Shown here: positions 28,092-37,722 of the stretch, piece by piece
How positions within the stretch are numbered: the first letter of the stretch is position 1
How the letters are laid out: each line of letters begins with the position of its first letter
Assembly (NCBI GenBank): GCA_017625465.1
Contig: JAGAKS010000017.1
Location: 92,946 to 156,945 of the forward strand
Reading direction: 5' to 3'
DNA: 64,000 nt
Origin: Clostridia bacterium
Lineage (GTDB): Bacteria > Bacillota > Clostridia > TANB77 > CAG-508
Program-made: the position numbers and the translations under genes
Notes under the pieces: model-generated
What the model saw: the letters and a program-made list of their open reading frames with translations, nothing else
What the model was told of the DNA's origin: nothing
Database searches by the model: none

Positions 28092-29614
28092 CTGGTTTCA
28101 GTAGTAAAATCTATGACTTTGCAAGGGTTAGAAGGTGTTCTTGTAAATGTAGAGGTAGATGTTTCAGGAGGTATGCCAGCTTGGAATGTTGTAGGCTTGC
28201 CAGATACAGCTATAAAGGAGTCGAAAGAAAGAATAAGAACAGCTATTAAAAATTGTAATGTTGAATTATTAAGTAGAAAATATATTGTTAATTTATCACC
28301 AGCGGATATTAGAAAAGAAGGTGCTGGTTTAGATTTAGCAATTGCTGTTGCTACACTTATAAGTATTGAAAAAATAAAAGATTTTAATACAAAAGATGTT
28401 ATTTTTCTAGGTGAGTTATCTTTAGATGCAAAAATTAAAAAAATAAATGGAATTCTTCCAATAGCTTTAGAAGCAAAAAAATATGGAATAAAAAGAATAG
28501 TGTTACCTGCTGAAAATGCTAAGGAAGCAAGTGTTGTAGATGGTATAGAGGTTATTGGCGTTAATACTCTTGAAGAAGTAATCAAGTATTTAAATGGTGA
28601 TATACATATAGAACCTACACGAGTAGATATAAATGGATTATTTGCCAAAAATAGTGAGGATAGTTTTGATTTTTCAGAAGTAAAAGGACAAGAAAGTATA
28701 AAAAGGGCTTTAGAAATTGCAGCTGCTGGTCGGGCATAATTGCCTTTTAATACGGAAATCCTGGTAGTGGCAAAACTATGATGGCACGTAGAATAACGAG
28801 TATATTACCAGATTTAAGTTTTGAAGAAGCTTTGGAAATAAGCAAAATACATAGTGTAGCAGGAAAAATAGGTAATGATACGCTAATAAATAAAAGACCA
28901 TTTAGAAGTCCTCATCACACAATATCTACAACTGGTTTAATTGGTGGTGGCAGTTTTCCAAAACCAGGTGAAATAAGTCTTTCTCATTTTGGGGTATTAT
29001 TTTTAGATGAACTTCCTGAATTTAATAAAAAGACAATAGAGGTTTTAAGAGGTCCTTTGGAAGATAGAGAAGTTACAATAAGTAGAGCAAATGCTACTTA
29101 TTCATATCCTTGTAATTTTATGTTGGTAGCTAGTATGAACCCATGTCCTTGCGGATTTTATGGAAGTCCAGATAAAGAATGCACATGTACGGAAAGGCAA
29201 AGAAGCTTATACAGAGGAAGAATTAGTGGACCAATATTAGATAGAATAGATATTCAAGTTGAAGTACCCAATGTGAAATATGAAAAACTAGAGGGAAAAG
29301 CGGGAGAAAGTTCAAATATAATTAAAGAAAGAGTGAATAAAGCAAGAGAGATACAACTTAATAGGTATAAAGGACTAAATATATATTCTAATGCAGATTT
29401 AACACCTAAAATGATTGATATTGTATGCAAATTAAGCGAGCCTTCTAAGATAATATTAAAAAAATCATTTGAAAAATTAAAGTTAAGCGCAAGAGCGTAT
29501 TCAAGAATACTAAAAGTAGCAAGGACAATAGCAGATTTAGATGGTCAAAAAGATATTCAAAGCACTCATATTATTGAAGCCATAGGTTATAGGAGCTTAG
29601 ATAGAAAAGAATGA
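28092..29614 (+). CDS. comM: ComM/YifB-type AAA+ ATPase, reading frame interrupted twice at CGG codons
   Basis: ComM is a Mg-chelatase-like hexameric helicase that aids branch migration in natural transformation. The frame breaks at CGG 28731-28733 and, one frame over, at CGG 28753-28755; skipping the C at each gives one continuous product of about 506 residues, the normal family length. The joined protein has the N-terminal domain ('LVNVEVDVSGGMPAWNVVGLPD', 'NLSPADIRKEGAGLDLAIAVA'), then 'AAAGGHN', a complete Walker A 'GNPGSGKT' (221-228), Walker B-like 'FGVLFLDELPEF', 'SMNPCPCGF' with its Cys cluster, and a C-terminal helical domain. Without the shifts translation stops two codons after the first CGG and the ATPase is lost. 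The start is uncertain: CTG 28092 gives the usual N-terminus, while the ATG nearest the Shine-Dalgarno (28084) is followed at once by TAA. It overlaps dprA by 4 bases. It may be recoded, a pseudogene or a sequencing error; I favour recoding. Confidence 0.8.
28731..28733 (+). other. CGG frameshift site 1 (comM)
   Basis: In-frame context GCT GGT CGG GCA TAA. Skipping C28731 gives GGT GGG CAT AAT, the conserved Gly-Gly-His-Asn of ComM. Confidence 0.75.
28753..28755 (+). other. CGG frameshift site 2 (comM)
   Basis: In the frame reached after site 1 the context is TTA ATA CGG AAA TCC TGG TAG. Skipping C28753 gives ATA GGA AAT CCT GGT, the first glycine of Walker A. Confidence 0.75.
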
Positions 29615-30477
29615 ACTATAAAGTAATTAATTTTGAAGATATTGAATATCCAGAAAGTCTGCGAATGATTGAAAATGCTCCTAAAAAAATTTATGCTATG
29701 GGAAATATAAATCTTTTAAAAGATGAAAATATTTCTGTTGTTGGAACAAGGCGTATAAGTGATTATGGAAAAAGATATGGAAAAGAAATCTGCAAAGATT
29801 TAGTGCTAAGAGATATTCCAATAGTCAGCGGACTAGCTATCGGAACTGATACTTTGGCACATGAGACTGCTTTAAGATATGGTGGAAAAACGATTGCAGT
29901 TTTGCCCTCTGGTTTTGAAAATATTTTTCCACAAAAAAACGAAAAGCTTGCTAAAGAAATTGTCGAAAAAGGTGGATTGTTAGTTAGTGAATATTCTCCT
30001 GAAACCGTAGCAGACAGTAACAAATTTTTAGAGAGAAATAGAATTGTAGCAGGCTTAGGTATTGCTTTAGTAGTAATAGAAGCTTTAAAAATAAGTGGTA
30101 CTAGCGTTACTGCTAGAATTGCTAAAAGCCAAGGGAAGAAAGTGTTTGCGCTTCCTGGAAGTCTAGATAGCAAGTACTCGGTTGGTACAAATAATTTAAT
30201 AAAAAATGGTGCAAATTTAATTACATCAGCTGTGGATATCGTAAAAAGTTATCCACAATTTGATAATAGAAAGTTGAAAACGGAAGCTAGTCAAAATATA
30301 AAAGAAGAATATAAAAAAATATTTTTTAATATTTTTTCTGATAAATATTTAAGTTTGGAAGAAATAATTAAAAAAACTGGAATGCCTACGCGTGAAGTAA
30401 TTACAAAATTAACTTTAATGGAATTAGAAGAAATAGTTGAGCAAGAAATTGGGAAAGGATATAGAAGAAAAATATGA
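29611..30477 (+). CDS. dprA: DNA-processing protein DprA/Smf
   Basis: DprA binds incoming single-stranded DNA in transformation and loads RecA. The 288-residue protein has a short N-terminal segment and the Rossmann-like core: 'ISVVGTRRISDYGKRYG', 'IVSGLAIGTDTLAHETALRYGGKTIAVLPSGFENIFPQKN', 'GLLVSEYSPE', 'FLERNRIVAGLG', 'ISGTSVTARIAKSQGKKVFALPGS', 'GTNNLIKNGANLI'. A winged-helix-like C-terminal domain lies near 225-288. Its start overlaps the comM end by 4 bases and its end overlaps yraN by 4 bases, so translation is coupled across the three genes. Confidence 0.95.
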   Translation: MNYKVINFEDIEYPESLRMIENAPKKIYAMGNINLLKDENISVVGTRRISDYGKRYGKEICKDLVLRDIPIVSGLAIGTDTLAHETALRYGGKTIAVLPSGFENIFPQKNEKLAKEIVEKGGLLVSEYSPETVADSNKFLERNRIVAGLGIALVVIEALKISGTSVTARIAKSQGKKVFALPGSLDSKYSVGTNNLIKNGANLITSAVDIVKSYPQFDNRKLKTEASQNIKEEYKKIFFNIFSDKYLSLEEIIKKTGMPTREVITKLTLMELEEIVEQEIGKGYRRKI

Positions 30478-30830
30478 GTGATTTTTATAAAATTGGAAAT
30501 TATGGAGAAAATATTGCAGTACAATATTTGGAAAATAGAGATTACAATATTTTAGCGAGAAACTTTAAATGTGCTCAAGGTGAAATTGATATTATAGCAA
30601 GTAAAAATAATGAAATAATTTTTTGCGAAGTGAAAACAAGAAGTAATACAAAATTTGGTAGCCCATCTGAAGCTGTAGATGCAAATAAGCAAAAACATAT
30701 ATGGAATGTTGCAGAATATTATTTGTATAAAAATAATTTAATAAATACCTTTGTGAGATTTGATGTTCTAGAAGTGGTTGTTAATGGAAGTGAGATAAGT
30801 ATAAATCAAATAAAAAATATATTTTCTTAA
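30474..30830 (+). CDS. yraN: UPF0102 (YraN) family nuclease-fold protein
   Basis: 118 residues with the restriction-endonuclease-like fold signature of UPF0102: 'GNYGENIAVQYLENRDYNILARNFKCAQGEIDIIASKNNEIIFCEVKTRSNTKFGSPSEAVDANKQKHI', including the E-x-D...E-x-K catalytic-type residues. Its function is unproven, but it is often next to dprA or rnhB, as here. It is coupled to dprA through an ATGA overlap. Confidence 0.92.
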   Translation: MSDFYKIGNYGENIAVQYLENRDYNILARNFKCAQGEIDIIASKNNEIIFCEVKTRSNTKFGSPSEAVDANKQKHIWNVAEYYLYKNNLINTFVRFDVLEVVVNGSEISINQIKNIFS

Positions 30831-30855
30831 GATATTCAAGTATTTATAATAAGTA

Positions 30856-30884
30856 TTGCCAATTTTTGTAAAAAAAGGTATAAT
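30856..30884 (+). promoter_or_regulatory. Sigma-A promoter for exonuclease III
   Basis: TTGCCA (30856-30861), 17-bp spacer, TATAAT (30879-30884). Confidence 0.8.
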
Positions 30885-30913
30885 ATCATTGTATTTTAAT
30901 GTGAGGAAATAAA

Positions 30914-31669
30914 ATGAAATTAGTATCTTGGAATGTAAATGGATTAAGAGCCGTATTTAACAAGGGTTTTAAAGAAATATTTGAAGAATTTGATAGTGAT
31001 ATTTTTTGTGTTCAAGAAACAAAAATGCAAGAAGGACAACTAGAATTAAATTTTAATGGATATAATATATATATGAATAGTGCTATTAAAAAAGGTTATT
31101 CTGGAACTGCAGTATTTACAAAAACAAAACCACTTTCAGTTTCAAAAGGCATAGGAATAGAAAAGCACGATTTAGAAGGTAGAGTTCTATGCTTAGAATT
31201 TGAAAATTTTTATCTAGTAAATTGTTATACTCCAAATTCTCAAAGAGAACTTACAAGATTAGAGTATAGAGTAGAGTGGGAGACAGATTTTAGAAATTAT
31301 TTGAAAAAATTGGATAAAATAAAACCAGTAATTTTATGTGGAGATTTGAATGTTGCACATGAAGAGATAGATTTAAAAAATCCAAAAACTAATAGAGGAA
31401 ATGCTGGCTTTACTGATGAAGAAAGAAGAGAAATGACAAATCTTTTGAATTCAGGTTTTGTAGATAGTTTCAGATTCTTATATCCAGATAAGACAGATAG
31501 TTATTCTTGGTGGTCATATATGGGAAGAGCACGTGAAAAAAATATTGGCTGGAGAATAGATTATTTTATAGTGTCTGAAAAAATTAAAGATAAAATTAAA
31601 GAGGCAAAAATTCATCCTGAAGTATTTGGAAGTGATCATTGCCCAGTCGAATTAGAAATAGAACTTTAA
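30914..31669 (+). CDS. xth: Exodeoxyribonuclease III / AP endonuclease
   Basis: This base-excision-repair enzyme cleaves at abasic sites and degrades 3' ends. Its 251 residues carry all family motifs: 'LVSWNVNGLRA', 'DIFCVQETKMQEGQ' with the metal Glu, 'GYSGTAVFTK', 'VNCYTPNSQ', 'PVILCGDLNVAHEEIDLKNPKTNRGNAGFTDEER', 'DSYSWWSYMGRAREKNIGWRIDYFIVSE' and 'GSDHCPVELEI' with the catalytic Asp-His pair. Start ATG 30914 after GAGG. An AI-2E-type permease follows 12 bases later, so they share a transcript. Confidence 0.95.
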   Translation: MKLVSWNVNGLRAVFNKGFKEIFEEFDSDIFCVQETKMQEGQLELNFNGYNIYMNSAIKKGYSGTAVFTKTKPLSVSKGIGIEKHDLEGRVLCLEFENFYLVNCYTPNSQRELTRLEYRVEWETDFRNYLKKLDKIKPVILCGDLNVAHEEIDLKNPKTNRGNAGFTDEERREMTNLLNSGFVDSFRFLYPDKTDSYSWWSYMGRAREKNIGWRIDYFIVSEKIKDKIKEAKIHPEVFGSDHCPVELEIEL

Positions 31670-31681
31670 AAGGAGTAGTTT

Positions 31682-32839
31682 ATGGGAAAAAAGACAGAAA
31701 TTTTTAGAAGATGGTTATTTTATTTCACATTATTGTTAGCTTCTATTATAGCTTACAAAATGATAGATAAATTATCAGGTGTGTTTGAGATAATAGGCTC
31801 ATTTATAAAAGTTTTAGTACCGTTTATAGTTGCTGGAATTGTTGCTTATTTACTACATACACCATGTAAATCAATAGAAGAAGCATATAATATTGATAAA
31901 TTGAAATTTTTGAAAAAGCATAGAAGAGGTTTTAGTGTACTTACAGTATATTTTATTATAGCTATTATAATTTTTATAATTGTTAATTTTATTAAACCAA
32001 CTATTACACAAAATGTGCTTGAACTAGCTAACAATTTACCAAATTATTATAATAGTGCAATAGAATTTTTAAAAACCTTACCAGAAGATACTTTTTGGTC
32101 TCAAATAAATATTACTGAAATAGTTAAATCAATTGAAGAGTTCAATATTTCTGAAGTAATTATGGATTGGGTAAGCTTAGAAAATATTGGAAATTACGTA
32201 AAAGGTATTGTAGGAGCAGTAAATATTGTTTTTGACCTATTTGTTGTAATTGTTGTTTCAATATATATATTACTAGAAAGAAGAGATATTAAGAATTTTG
32301 TTAAAAACTTAATGACAGCTATTTGTGAAAAAGAAACTTATAAAAAATGTTTGAATTTCTATGAAAGAACAAATAATATTTTTTATAAATATATTTCAAG
32401 CCAATTTTTAGACGGAATTATTGTTGGCTTACTTACAGCTATAGTTATGAATATAATGGGAATTAAATATGCAACTTTACTTGGAATCATGATAGGATTA
32501 TTTAATATCATTCCATATTTTGGTGCAATAGTTGCAGTAATCATAGCTTCAATTATTACAATATTTACAGGCGGATTTACTACAGCATTATGGATGACTT
32601 TAGTAGTTATCATAGTACAACAAATTGATTCTAATATTATAAATCCAAGAATATTAGGTAATTCTTTAAATGTTAGTCCGATTTTAGTAATTTTTGCAAC
32701 AACAGTTGGTGGAGCTTATTTTGGAGTTCCAGGAATGTTTTTGGGTGTTCCTGTTGCAGCTTTAATTAAGATTTTTGTTTTAGATTATATAAAAGAGAAA
32801 AATGAAGTGAAAGAAATAGAGGTATTAGAAGAGGAATAA
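31682..32839 (+). CDS. AI-2E family (PF01594) transporter
   Basis: 385 residues with paired N-terminal helices (residues ~10-60), a soluble segment (~95-165), and the conserved C-terminal membrane bundle with 'LLGIMIGLFNIIPYFGAIVAVI', 'VVIIVQQIDSNIINPRILGNSLNVSPILVIFATTVGGAYFGVPGMFLGVPVAALIKI'. This signature is diagnostic of the AI-2E/YtvI/PerM family. Substrates are mostly unknown, and YtvI of Bacillus is sporulation-linked. The tail is acidic (EEE). It directly precedes a small anchored protein (1 base apart). Confidence 0.9.
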   Translation: MGKKTEIFRRWLFYFTLLLASIIAYKMIDKLSGVFEIIGSFIKVLVPFIVAGIVAYLLHTPCKSIEEAYNIDKLKFLKKHRRGFSVLTVYFIIAIIIFIIVNFIKPTITQNVLELANNLPNYYNSAIEFLKTLPEDTFWSQINITEIVKSIEEFNISEVIMDWVSLENIGNYVKGIVGAVNIVFDLFVVIVVSIYILLERRDIKNFVKNLMTAICEKETYKKCLNFYERTNNIFYKYISSQFLDGIIVGLLTAIVMNIMGIKYATLLGIMIGLFNIIPYFGAIVAVIIASIITIFTGGFTTALWMTLVVIIVQQIDSNIINPRILGNSLNVSPILVIFATTVGGAYFGVPGMFLGVPVAALIKIFVLDYIKEKNEVKEIEVLEEE

Positions 32840-32840
32840 A

Positions 32841-33452
32841 ATGATAGGAGAGTTTTCAAACTACAGACAATTAAATATAAAAAAAGTAATAATTGTAGTT
32901 CTAATATTAATATTACTAGTAGTTAGTATTACTGTATTTATTATTTCAAGAACTATGAAACATGAAAATACAGAAAATACTGTGTTGAAAACTGAAAATA
33001 TTGAAGCAAAAACTGAAGTTTTTTATAGTGTAGATAAAAGTGTAAGTATCGAACTTCCTAAGAAATATCAATTAAAACAAGTGCATAATAGTGAATATTT
33101 GATAAAACTTTCATCAGATGAAAATATGGATGTATATATATCAAAGATGGAAAAAATTGAAAATAGACCATTATCTTCAATTGCTAGAGCAGACAAACTT
33201 TCATACCTAGAAGAATATAATGCATATTCAAATTTGTCAGATTTGAAAGAGCTTAATGTAAATGGAAATTCAGCATATACTTATAGCTTTCATTATTTAG
33301 ATGAAAATTTAAGAAAAGCATTTTATATACAAGTAGTTTTACTTGAGTTAGATGATGGTATCTATGTTTTTGATATAGATTTTCCATTAGATGATTTAAC
33401 TATATATACAAATTTAACAACAGAGGTTTTAGAAAAATTCGTAAAATACTAA
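32841..33452 (+). CDS. Membrane-anchored protein of unknown function, PsbP-like fold possible
   Basis: 203 residues with one N-terminal transmembrane segment (~16-38) followed by an extracellular domain. The domain begins 'YSVDKSVSIELPKKYQLKQVHNSEYLIKLSSDENMDVYISKME', a pattern seen in PsbP-like and Mog1-like small domains, but I cannot confirm the family. It starts 2 bases after the AI-2E gene stop, so the two are co-translated. No terminator is visible before the rpoB promoter 28 bases downstream. Confidence 0.7.
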   Translation: MIGEFSNYRQLNIKKVIIVVLILILLVVSITVFIISRTMKHENTENTVLKTENIEAKTEVFYSVDKSVSIELPKKYQLKQVHNSEYLIKLSSDENMDVYISKMEKIENRPLSSIARADKLSYLEEYNAYSNLSDLKELNVNGNSAYTYSFHYLDENLRKAFYIQVVLLELDDGIYVFDIDFPLDDLTIYTNLTTEVLEKFVKY

Positions 33453-33480
33453 TTTCCCTAAGAAAAATATCAAAAAAAGC

Positions 33481-33510
33481 TTGACTTGTTCGCTTTAAAT
33501 ATGATATAGT
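33481..33510 (+). promoter_or_regulatory. rpoB promoter
   Basis: TTGACT (33481-33486), 18-bp spacer, TATAGT (33505-33510). The leader to rpoB is about 350 nt. Confidence 0.65.
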
Positions 33511-33606
33511 ATTATAGCAAATATATTATTTATACATAAATAAGTATATTAAATAATAAAGGGTGATTGTTATAAAAGGTTTAGAAATAAAGTAAAAAGA
33601 GATATT

Positions 33607-33664
33607 CAAATATAAAGGTAAGCAAGAATAAAATTTCATAGCGTACCTTTATATTTGTTTTTTT
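33607..33664 (+). terminator. Intrinsic terminator inside the rpoB leader (attenuator or end of a small RNA)
   Basis: A perfect 14-bp stem CAAATATAAAGGTA/TACCTTTATATTTG (33607-33620 with 33644-33657), a 23-nt loop and seven T. It lies ~95 nt after the likely start of transcription and 200 nt before rpoB, with no gene of its own. Confidence 0.8.
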
Positions 33665-33867
33665 AGACCAAATTTTAATAGCCTTTATTATTAAATTTGA
33701 TATTTTAAGTTTGAATAAAGAGGAATTGATTAAAAGAGGCACTACGGAAATGAGGTTTTTAAAGGCAGGGGACCAATAAGTTCTGTAACAACCTTTTAAG
33801 CCAAGAAGGACTTTATTTGAAATTTGATATAAAAGCCTGCTAATTTTATGAAAAAGGGTGGTTCGTT
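33665..33867 (+). promoter_or_regulatory. Structured distal part of the rpoB leader
   Basis: Visible elements are an 11-base direct repeat AAATTTGATAT (33693-33703 and 33820-33830), a compound hairpin in which AAAGG..CAG..GGAC pairs with GTTC..CTG..CCTTT (about 33764-33807), and the pair AATAAAG/CTTTATT flanking it. This suggests alternative folds downstream of the terminator. I do not recognise a known leader family. Confidence 0.4.
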
Positions 33868-36800
33868 TTGGTAAAAGTAAAAGATGTTGTACATGAGAAA
33901 AGTGTACGTAAAACTTTTTCAAGAATAGGAGATTATATTGATATCCCTAATCTTATTAAAGTTCAAAAAGATTCTTATGACTGGTTTATAAACGAAGGTC
34001 TTGGAGAAGTATTAAGAGATATTTCACCTATAGAAGATTATTCAGGTAACCTAACATTAGAATTCTTTGATTATGAATTAGAGAAAGAGACAAAATATTC
34101 TCTAGAAGAAGCAAAAGAAAGAGATACTACTTATTCAACAAGATTGCATGTAAAGGTTAGATTAATTAACCGTGATGAAAATGGTGCAATCATTGATGTT
34201 AAAGAACAAGGAATTTTCTTAGGAGATATTCCTGTTATGACAGATAGTGGTACTTTCGTTATTAACGGTGCAGAGAGGGTTGTAGTAAGCCAATTAGTTC
34301 GTTCACCAGGTTGTTACTATGATTCTACTTATGACAAAGTTGGTAAAAAACTATACACTGCAACAGTAATGCCTATTCGTGGTGCATGGTTAGAGTATGA
34401 AACAGATAGTAATGATGTGTTCTACGTTAGAATTGATAGAACAAGAAAATTACCTGTTACATCACTTTTAAGAGCAGTAGGCTTAGACACAGACGAAAAA
34501 ATTATTGATTTCTTTGGTGAAGATGAAAAAATCTTAGCTACAATAGCTAAAGACCCAGTAAAAAATGCAGATGAAGCTTTAGTTGAAATTTACAAAAAAT
34601 TAAGACCAGGAGAACTTCCAACTGTAGATGCTGCAAGAAACTTATTCATGGGATTATTCTTCGACAATAGAAGATATGATTTATCAAAAGTTGGTAGATA
34701 CAAATACAACAAAAAATTAGGATTAGCTTCAAGAATTACAAATCACATTTCTGCTGAAACAATAATTAATCCAGAAACTGGAGAAGTTTTAGTTGAAAAA
34801 GGAGAAGTAATTTCAAAAGAAGTTGCAAGAGAAATTCAAAATTCTGGTATCAATGTTGTTAATGTTCAAATCGAAGATAAAGTTGCTAGAGTAATTGGTA
34901 ACGGAACAGTTGATATTAGAAACTTTGTAGATGAAAAAATTGCTGATGAATTAAAAATTAAAATTGATGTAAATTATGAAGAGTTAAAAAATATCTTAGA
35001 AACAACAGACACTAAAGATTTAAAACGTGTTATTGAAGAAAGAATGGATGACTTAATTCCAAAACATATTGTAACAGAAGATATTTTAGCTTCAGTAAAC
35101 TATTTATTAAATCTTGAATATAATACATATATTTCAGATCCAAGAAAACCAAGATTAGGTGAAATTGATGATATCGACCATTTAGGAAACAGAAGAATTA
35201 GATGTGTTGGTGAACTTTTACAAAATCAATTTAGAATTGGTTTAACAAGATTAGAAAGAGGAGTTCGTGAGAGAATGACAATTCAAGACTTAGACTCAGT
35301 TACTCCACAAACTTTAATCAATACAAAACCAATTACCTCATCAATTAGAGAATTCTTCGGAAGCTCACAATTATCACAATTCATGGATCAATGTAATCCA
35401 CTTTCTGAGCTTACACATAAAAGAAGAATTTCAGCATTAGGACCTGGTGGTTTATCTAGAGAAAGAGCTGGATTTGAAGTACGTGATATTCACTATACTC
35501 ACTATGGTAGACTTTGCCCAATAGAATCTCCAGAAGGACCAAACATTGGTCTTATATCAGCACTTTCAACATTTGCTATTATCAATGAATATGGATTTAT
35601 TGAAACACCATATAGAAAAATTGATAAAGAAACAGGAAAAGTTACTGATGAAGTAGTTTACATGACAGCTGATGAAGAAGATAACTATATTATCTGCCAA
35701 GCATCAGAGCCATTAGACGAAGAAGGTAGATTATTAAACGATAGAATTAGAGTTAGAGAACGTGCAGAAATTAAAGAAATTGATAAAGAAAAAATCGATT
35801 TTATGGATATTTCTCCAAAACAATTAGTTTCTGTAGGTGCAGCAATGATACCTTTCTTAGAGCATGATGATGCTAACCGTGCCTTAATGGGTGCAAACAT
35901 GCAACGTCAAGCGGTTCCTCTAATGATTACAGATTCACCAATAGTAGGAACAGGTATTGAATATAAAGCAGCTAAAGATTCAGGAGTTATGATTTTAGCT
36001 GAAGAAGATGGTTTAGTTGAAACTGTTACAGGTGATGAGATTATCATCAAAAATAAAATGGGCAGAAAAACATATAAACTTAGAAAATTCAAGAGAACAA
36101 ATGGTGGTACTTGTATAAATCAAAGACCAATCGTTAAAGAAGGTGAAGAAGTTAAACGTGGAGACGTTATAGCTGATGGACCTGCTACTGATAAAGGTGA
36201 AATGGCTCTTGGTAAAAACGTACTTATAGCTTTCACAACTTGGGAAGGTTATAACTACGAGGATGCTATTTTGTTATCAGAAAGATTAGTTAAAGAAGAT
36301 GTTTATACATCACTTCATATTGAAGATTATGATTGCGAATGTCGTGATACAAAATTAGGACCAGAAGAAATTACAAGAGATATACCAAATGTTGGTGAAG
36401 ATTCTCTTAAAGACTTAGATGACAATGGTATTATTAGAATCGGTGCTGAAGTTAGACCAGGAGATATATTAGTAGGTAAAGTTACTCCAAAAGGAGAAAC
36501 AGAGCTTACAGCTGAAGAAAGATTATTAAGAGCTATCTTCGGTGAAAAAGCAAGAGAAGTTAGAGATACTTCACTTCGTGTACCTCATGGAGAAGCAGGA
36601 ACAGTAGTTGATGTTAAAGTTTATACTAGAGAAAATTCAGATGAATTAGGACCTGGTGTAAATCAAATAATTAGAGTATATATTGCTCAAAAGAGAAAAA
36701 TATCTGTCGGAGATAAAATGGCTGGACGTCATGGTAACAAAGGTGTTATTTCAAGAATACTTCCAGTTGAAGATATGCCATTCTTAGAAGATGGAACACC

Positions 36801-37608
36801 AGTAGATGTTGTACTTAACCCATTAGGTGTACCTTCTCGTATGAACTTAGGTCAAGTTCTTGAAGTTCACTTAGGTGCTGCTGCAAGAATTTTAGGATGG
36901 AAAGTTGCAACACCAGTATTTGATGGTGCATTTGAAGAAGATATTGAATCTATGCTAGATATGGCAGGATTAGAAACAAATGGTAAAACAATTCTATATG
37001 ATGGTAGAACTGGTGAACCATTTGATAAACCAATCACAGTTGGTGTAATGTACATGTTAAAACTTCACCACTTAGTTGATGATAAGATACATGCTCGTTC
37101 AACTGGACCATACTCATTAGTTACTCAACAACCACTTGGAGGTAAAGCTCAATTTGGTGGTCAAAGATTTGGAGAGATGGAGGTTTGGGCACTAGAAGCT
37201 TATGGTGCTGCATATACACTTCAAGAAATATTAACAGTTAAATCTGATGATGTTATCGGAAGAGTAAAAACTTATGAAGCAATAGTTAAAGGCGAAAATA
37301 TTCCTGAACCAGGTGTTCCAGAATCATTTAAAGTACTTATCAAAGAACTTCAATCATTAGGATTAGATATTAAACTATATAATGATAATGAAGAACTTGA
37401 AATCAAAGAACATGTTGAAGAAGCTCTTGATGGAATCGAAGAAAGAATTGATGAAAGTGAGCTTGAAGAAGACAACCTAAATGAAATTAGTGAAGATGAA
37501 TTAGATGAATATGATGAAGATGGAGATGACTTCTTTACTAATATACTAGATGAAGATGATATTCCAGATGATAAAATATTTGGAGAGTTAGACAATTTAG
37601 AAGAATAA
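33868..37608 (+). CDS. rpoB: DNA-directed RNA polymerase subunit beta
   Basis: Catalytic beta subunit of RNA polymerase, 1246 residues, full length. It starts at TTG 33868 after AGGGTGG. Family signatures include 'RSPGCYYD', the rifampicin-pocket region '[66 protein letters not shown]' (motif stretches of it), '[15 protein letters not shown]', '[19 protein letters not shown]' and '[24 protein letters not shown]'. The C-terminus is extended by ~60 mostly acidic residues ([19 protein letters not shown]). The usual upstream rplJ-rplL genes are not adjacent. Confidence 0.98.
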   Translation: MVKVKDVVHEKSVRKTFSRIGDYIDIPNLIKVQKDSYDWFINEGLGEVLRDISPIEDYSGNLTLEFFDYELEKETKYSLEEAKERDTTYSTRLHVKVRLINRDENGAIIDVKEQGIFLGDIPVMTDSGTFVINGAERVVVSQLVRSPGCYYDSTYDKVGKKLYTATVMPIRGAWLEYETDSNDVFYVRIDRTRKLPVTSLLRAVGLDTDEKIIDFFGEDEKILATIAKDPVKNADEALVEIYKKLRPGELPTVDAARNLFMGLFFDNRRYDLSKVGRYKYNKKLGLASRITNHISAETIINPETGEVLVEKGEVISKEVAREIQNSGINVVNVQIEDKVARVIGNGTVDIRNFVDEKIADELKIKIDVNYEELKNILETTDTKDLKRVIEERMDDLIPKHIVTEDILASVNYLLNLEYNTYISDPRKPRLGEIDDIDHLGNRRIRCVGELLQNQFRIGLTRLERGVRERMTIQDLDSVTPQTLINTKPITSSIREFFGSSQLSQFMDQCNPLSELTHKRRISALGPGGLSRERAGFEVRDIHYTHYGRLCPIESPEGPNIGLISALSTFAIINEYGFIETPYRKIDKETGKVTDEVVYMTADEEDNYIICQASEPLDEEGRLLNDRIRVRERAEIKEIDKEKIDFMDISPKQLVSVGAAMIPFLEHDDANRALMGANMQRQAVPLMITDSPIVGTGIEYKAAKDSGVMILAEEDGLVETVTGDEIIIKNKMGRKTYKLRKFKRTNGGTCINQRPIVKEGEEVKRGDVIADGPATDKGEMALGKNVLIAFTTWEGYNYEDAILLSERLVKEDVYTSLHIEDYDCECRDTKLGPEEITRDIPNVGEDSLKDLDDNGIIRIGAEVRPGDILVGKVTPKGETELTAEERLLRAIFGEKAREVRDTSLRVPHGEAGTVVDVKVYTRENSDELGPGVNQIIRVYIAQKRKISVGDKMAGRHGNKGVISRILPVEDMPFLEDGTPVDVVLNPLGVPSRMNLGQVLEVHLGAAARILGWKVATPVFDGAFEEDIESMLDMAGLETNGKTILYDGRTGEPFDKPITVGVMYMLKLHHLVDDKIHARSTGPYSLVTQQPLGGKAQFGGQRFGEMEVWALEAYGAAYTLQEILTVKSDDVIGRVKTYEAIVKGENIPEPGVPESFKVLIKELQSLGLDIKLYNDNEELEIKEHVEEALDGIEERIDESELEEDNLNEISEDELDEYDEDGDDFFTNILDEDDIPDDKIFGELDNLEE

Positions 37609-37630
37609 TAATTGAATATAGTTTTGTGAG

Positions 37631-37679
37631 AATAGCCATTTCTCTCAAGGAAATGCTCAGCGGTGTATAAATGGCTATT
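37631..37679 (+). other. Inverted repeat in the rpoB-rpoC spacer
   Basis: An 11-bp perfect stem AATAGCCATTT/AAATGGCTATT (37631-37641 with 37669-37679) encloses 27 bases; there is no T-run. It lies 44 bases before the rpoC start and may be an RNA processing or translation-control element. Confidence 0.55.
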
Positions 37680-37722
37680 TGGAGCAAAACGGCAAAATAT
37701 TTTTAGGAGGCTACTTAATAAA

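Noticed and set aside
28731-29614. Calling comM, the CAP gene and dacF simple pseudogenes
   Set aside because: All lesions are the same (extra C making in-frame CGG before a Gly codon), flanking frames are intact, and joined lengths match the families. Decay would give varied lesions. Not fully excluded.
37663-37722. Longer rpoC start at GTG 37663
   Set aside because: No ribosome site, non-homologous residues, and an AGGAGG plus GTG 37723 gives the normal N-terminus. It also contains an in-frame CGG, but this is not a shift site of a real gene.
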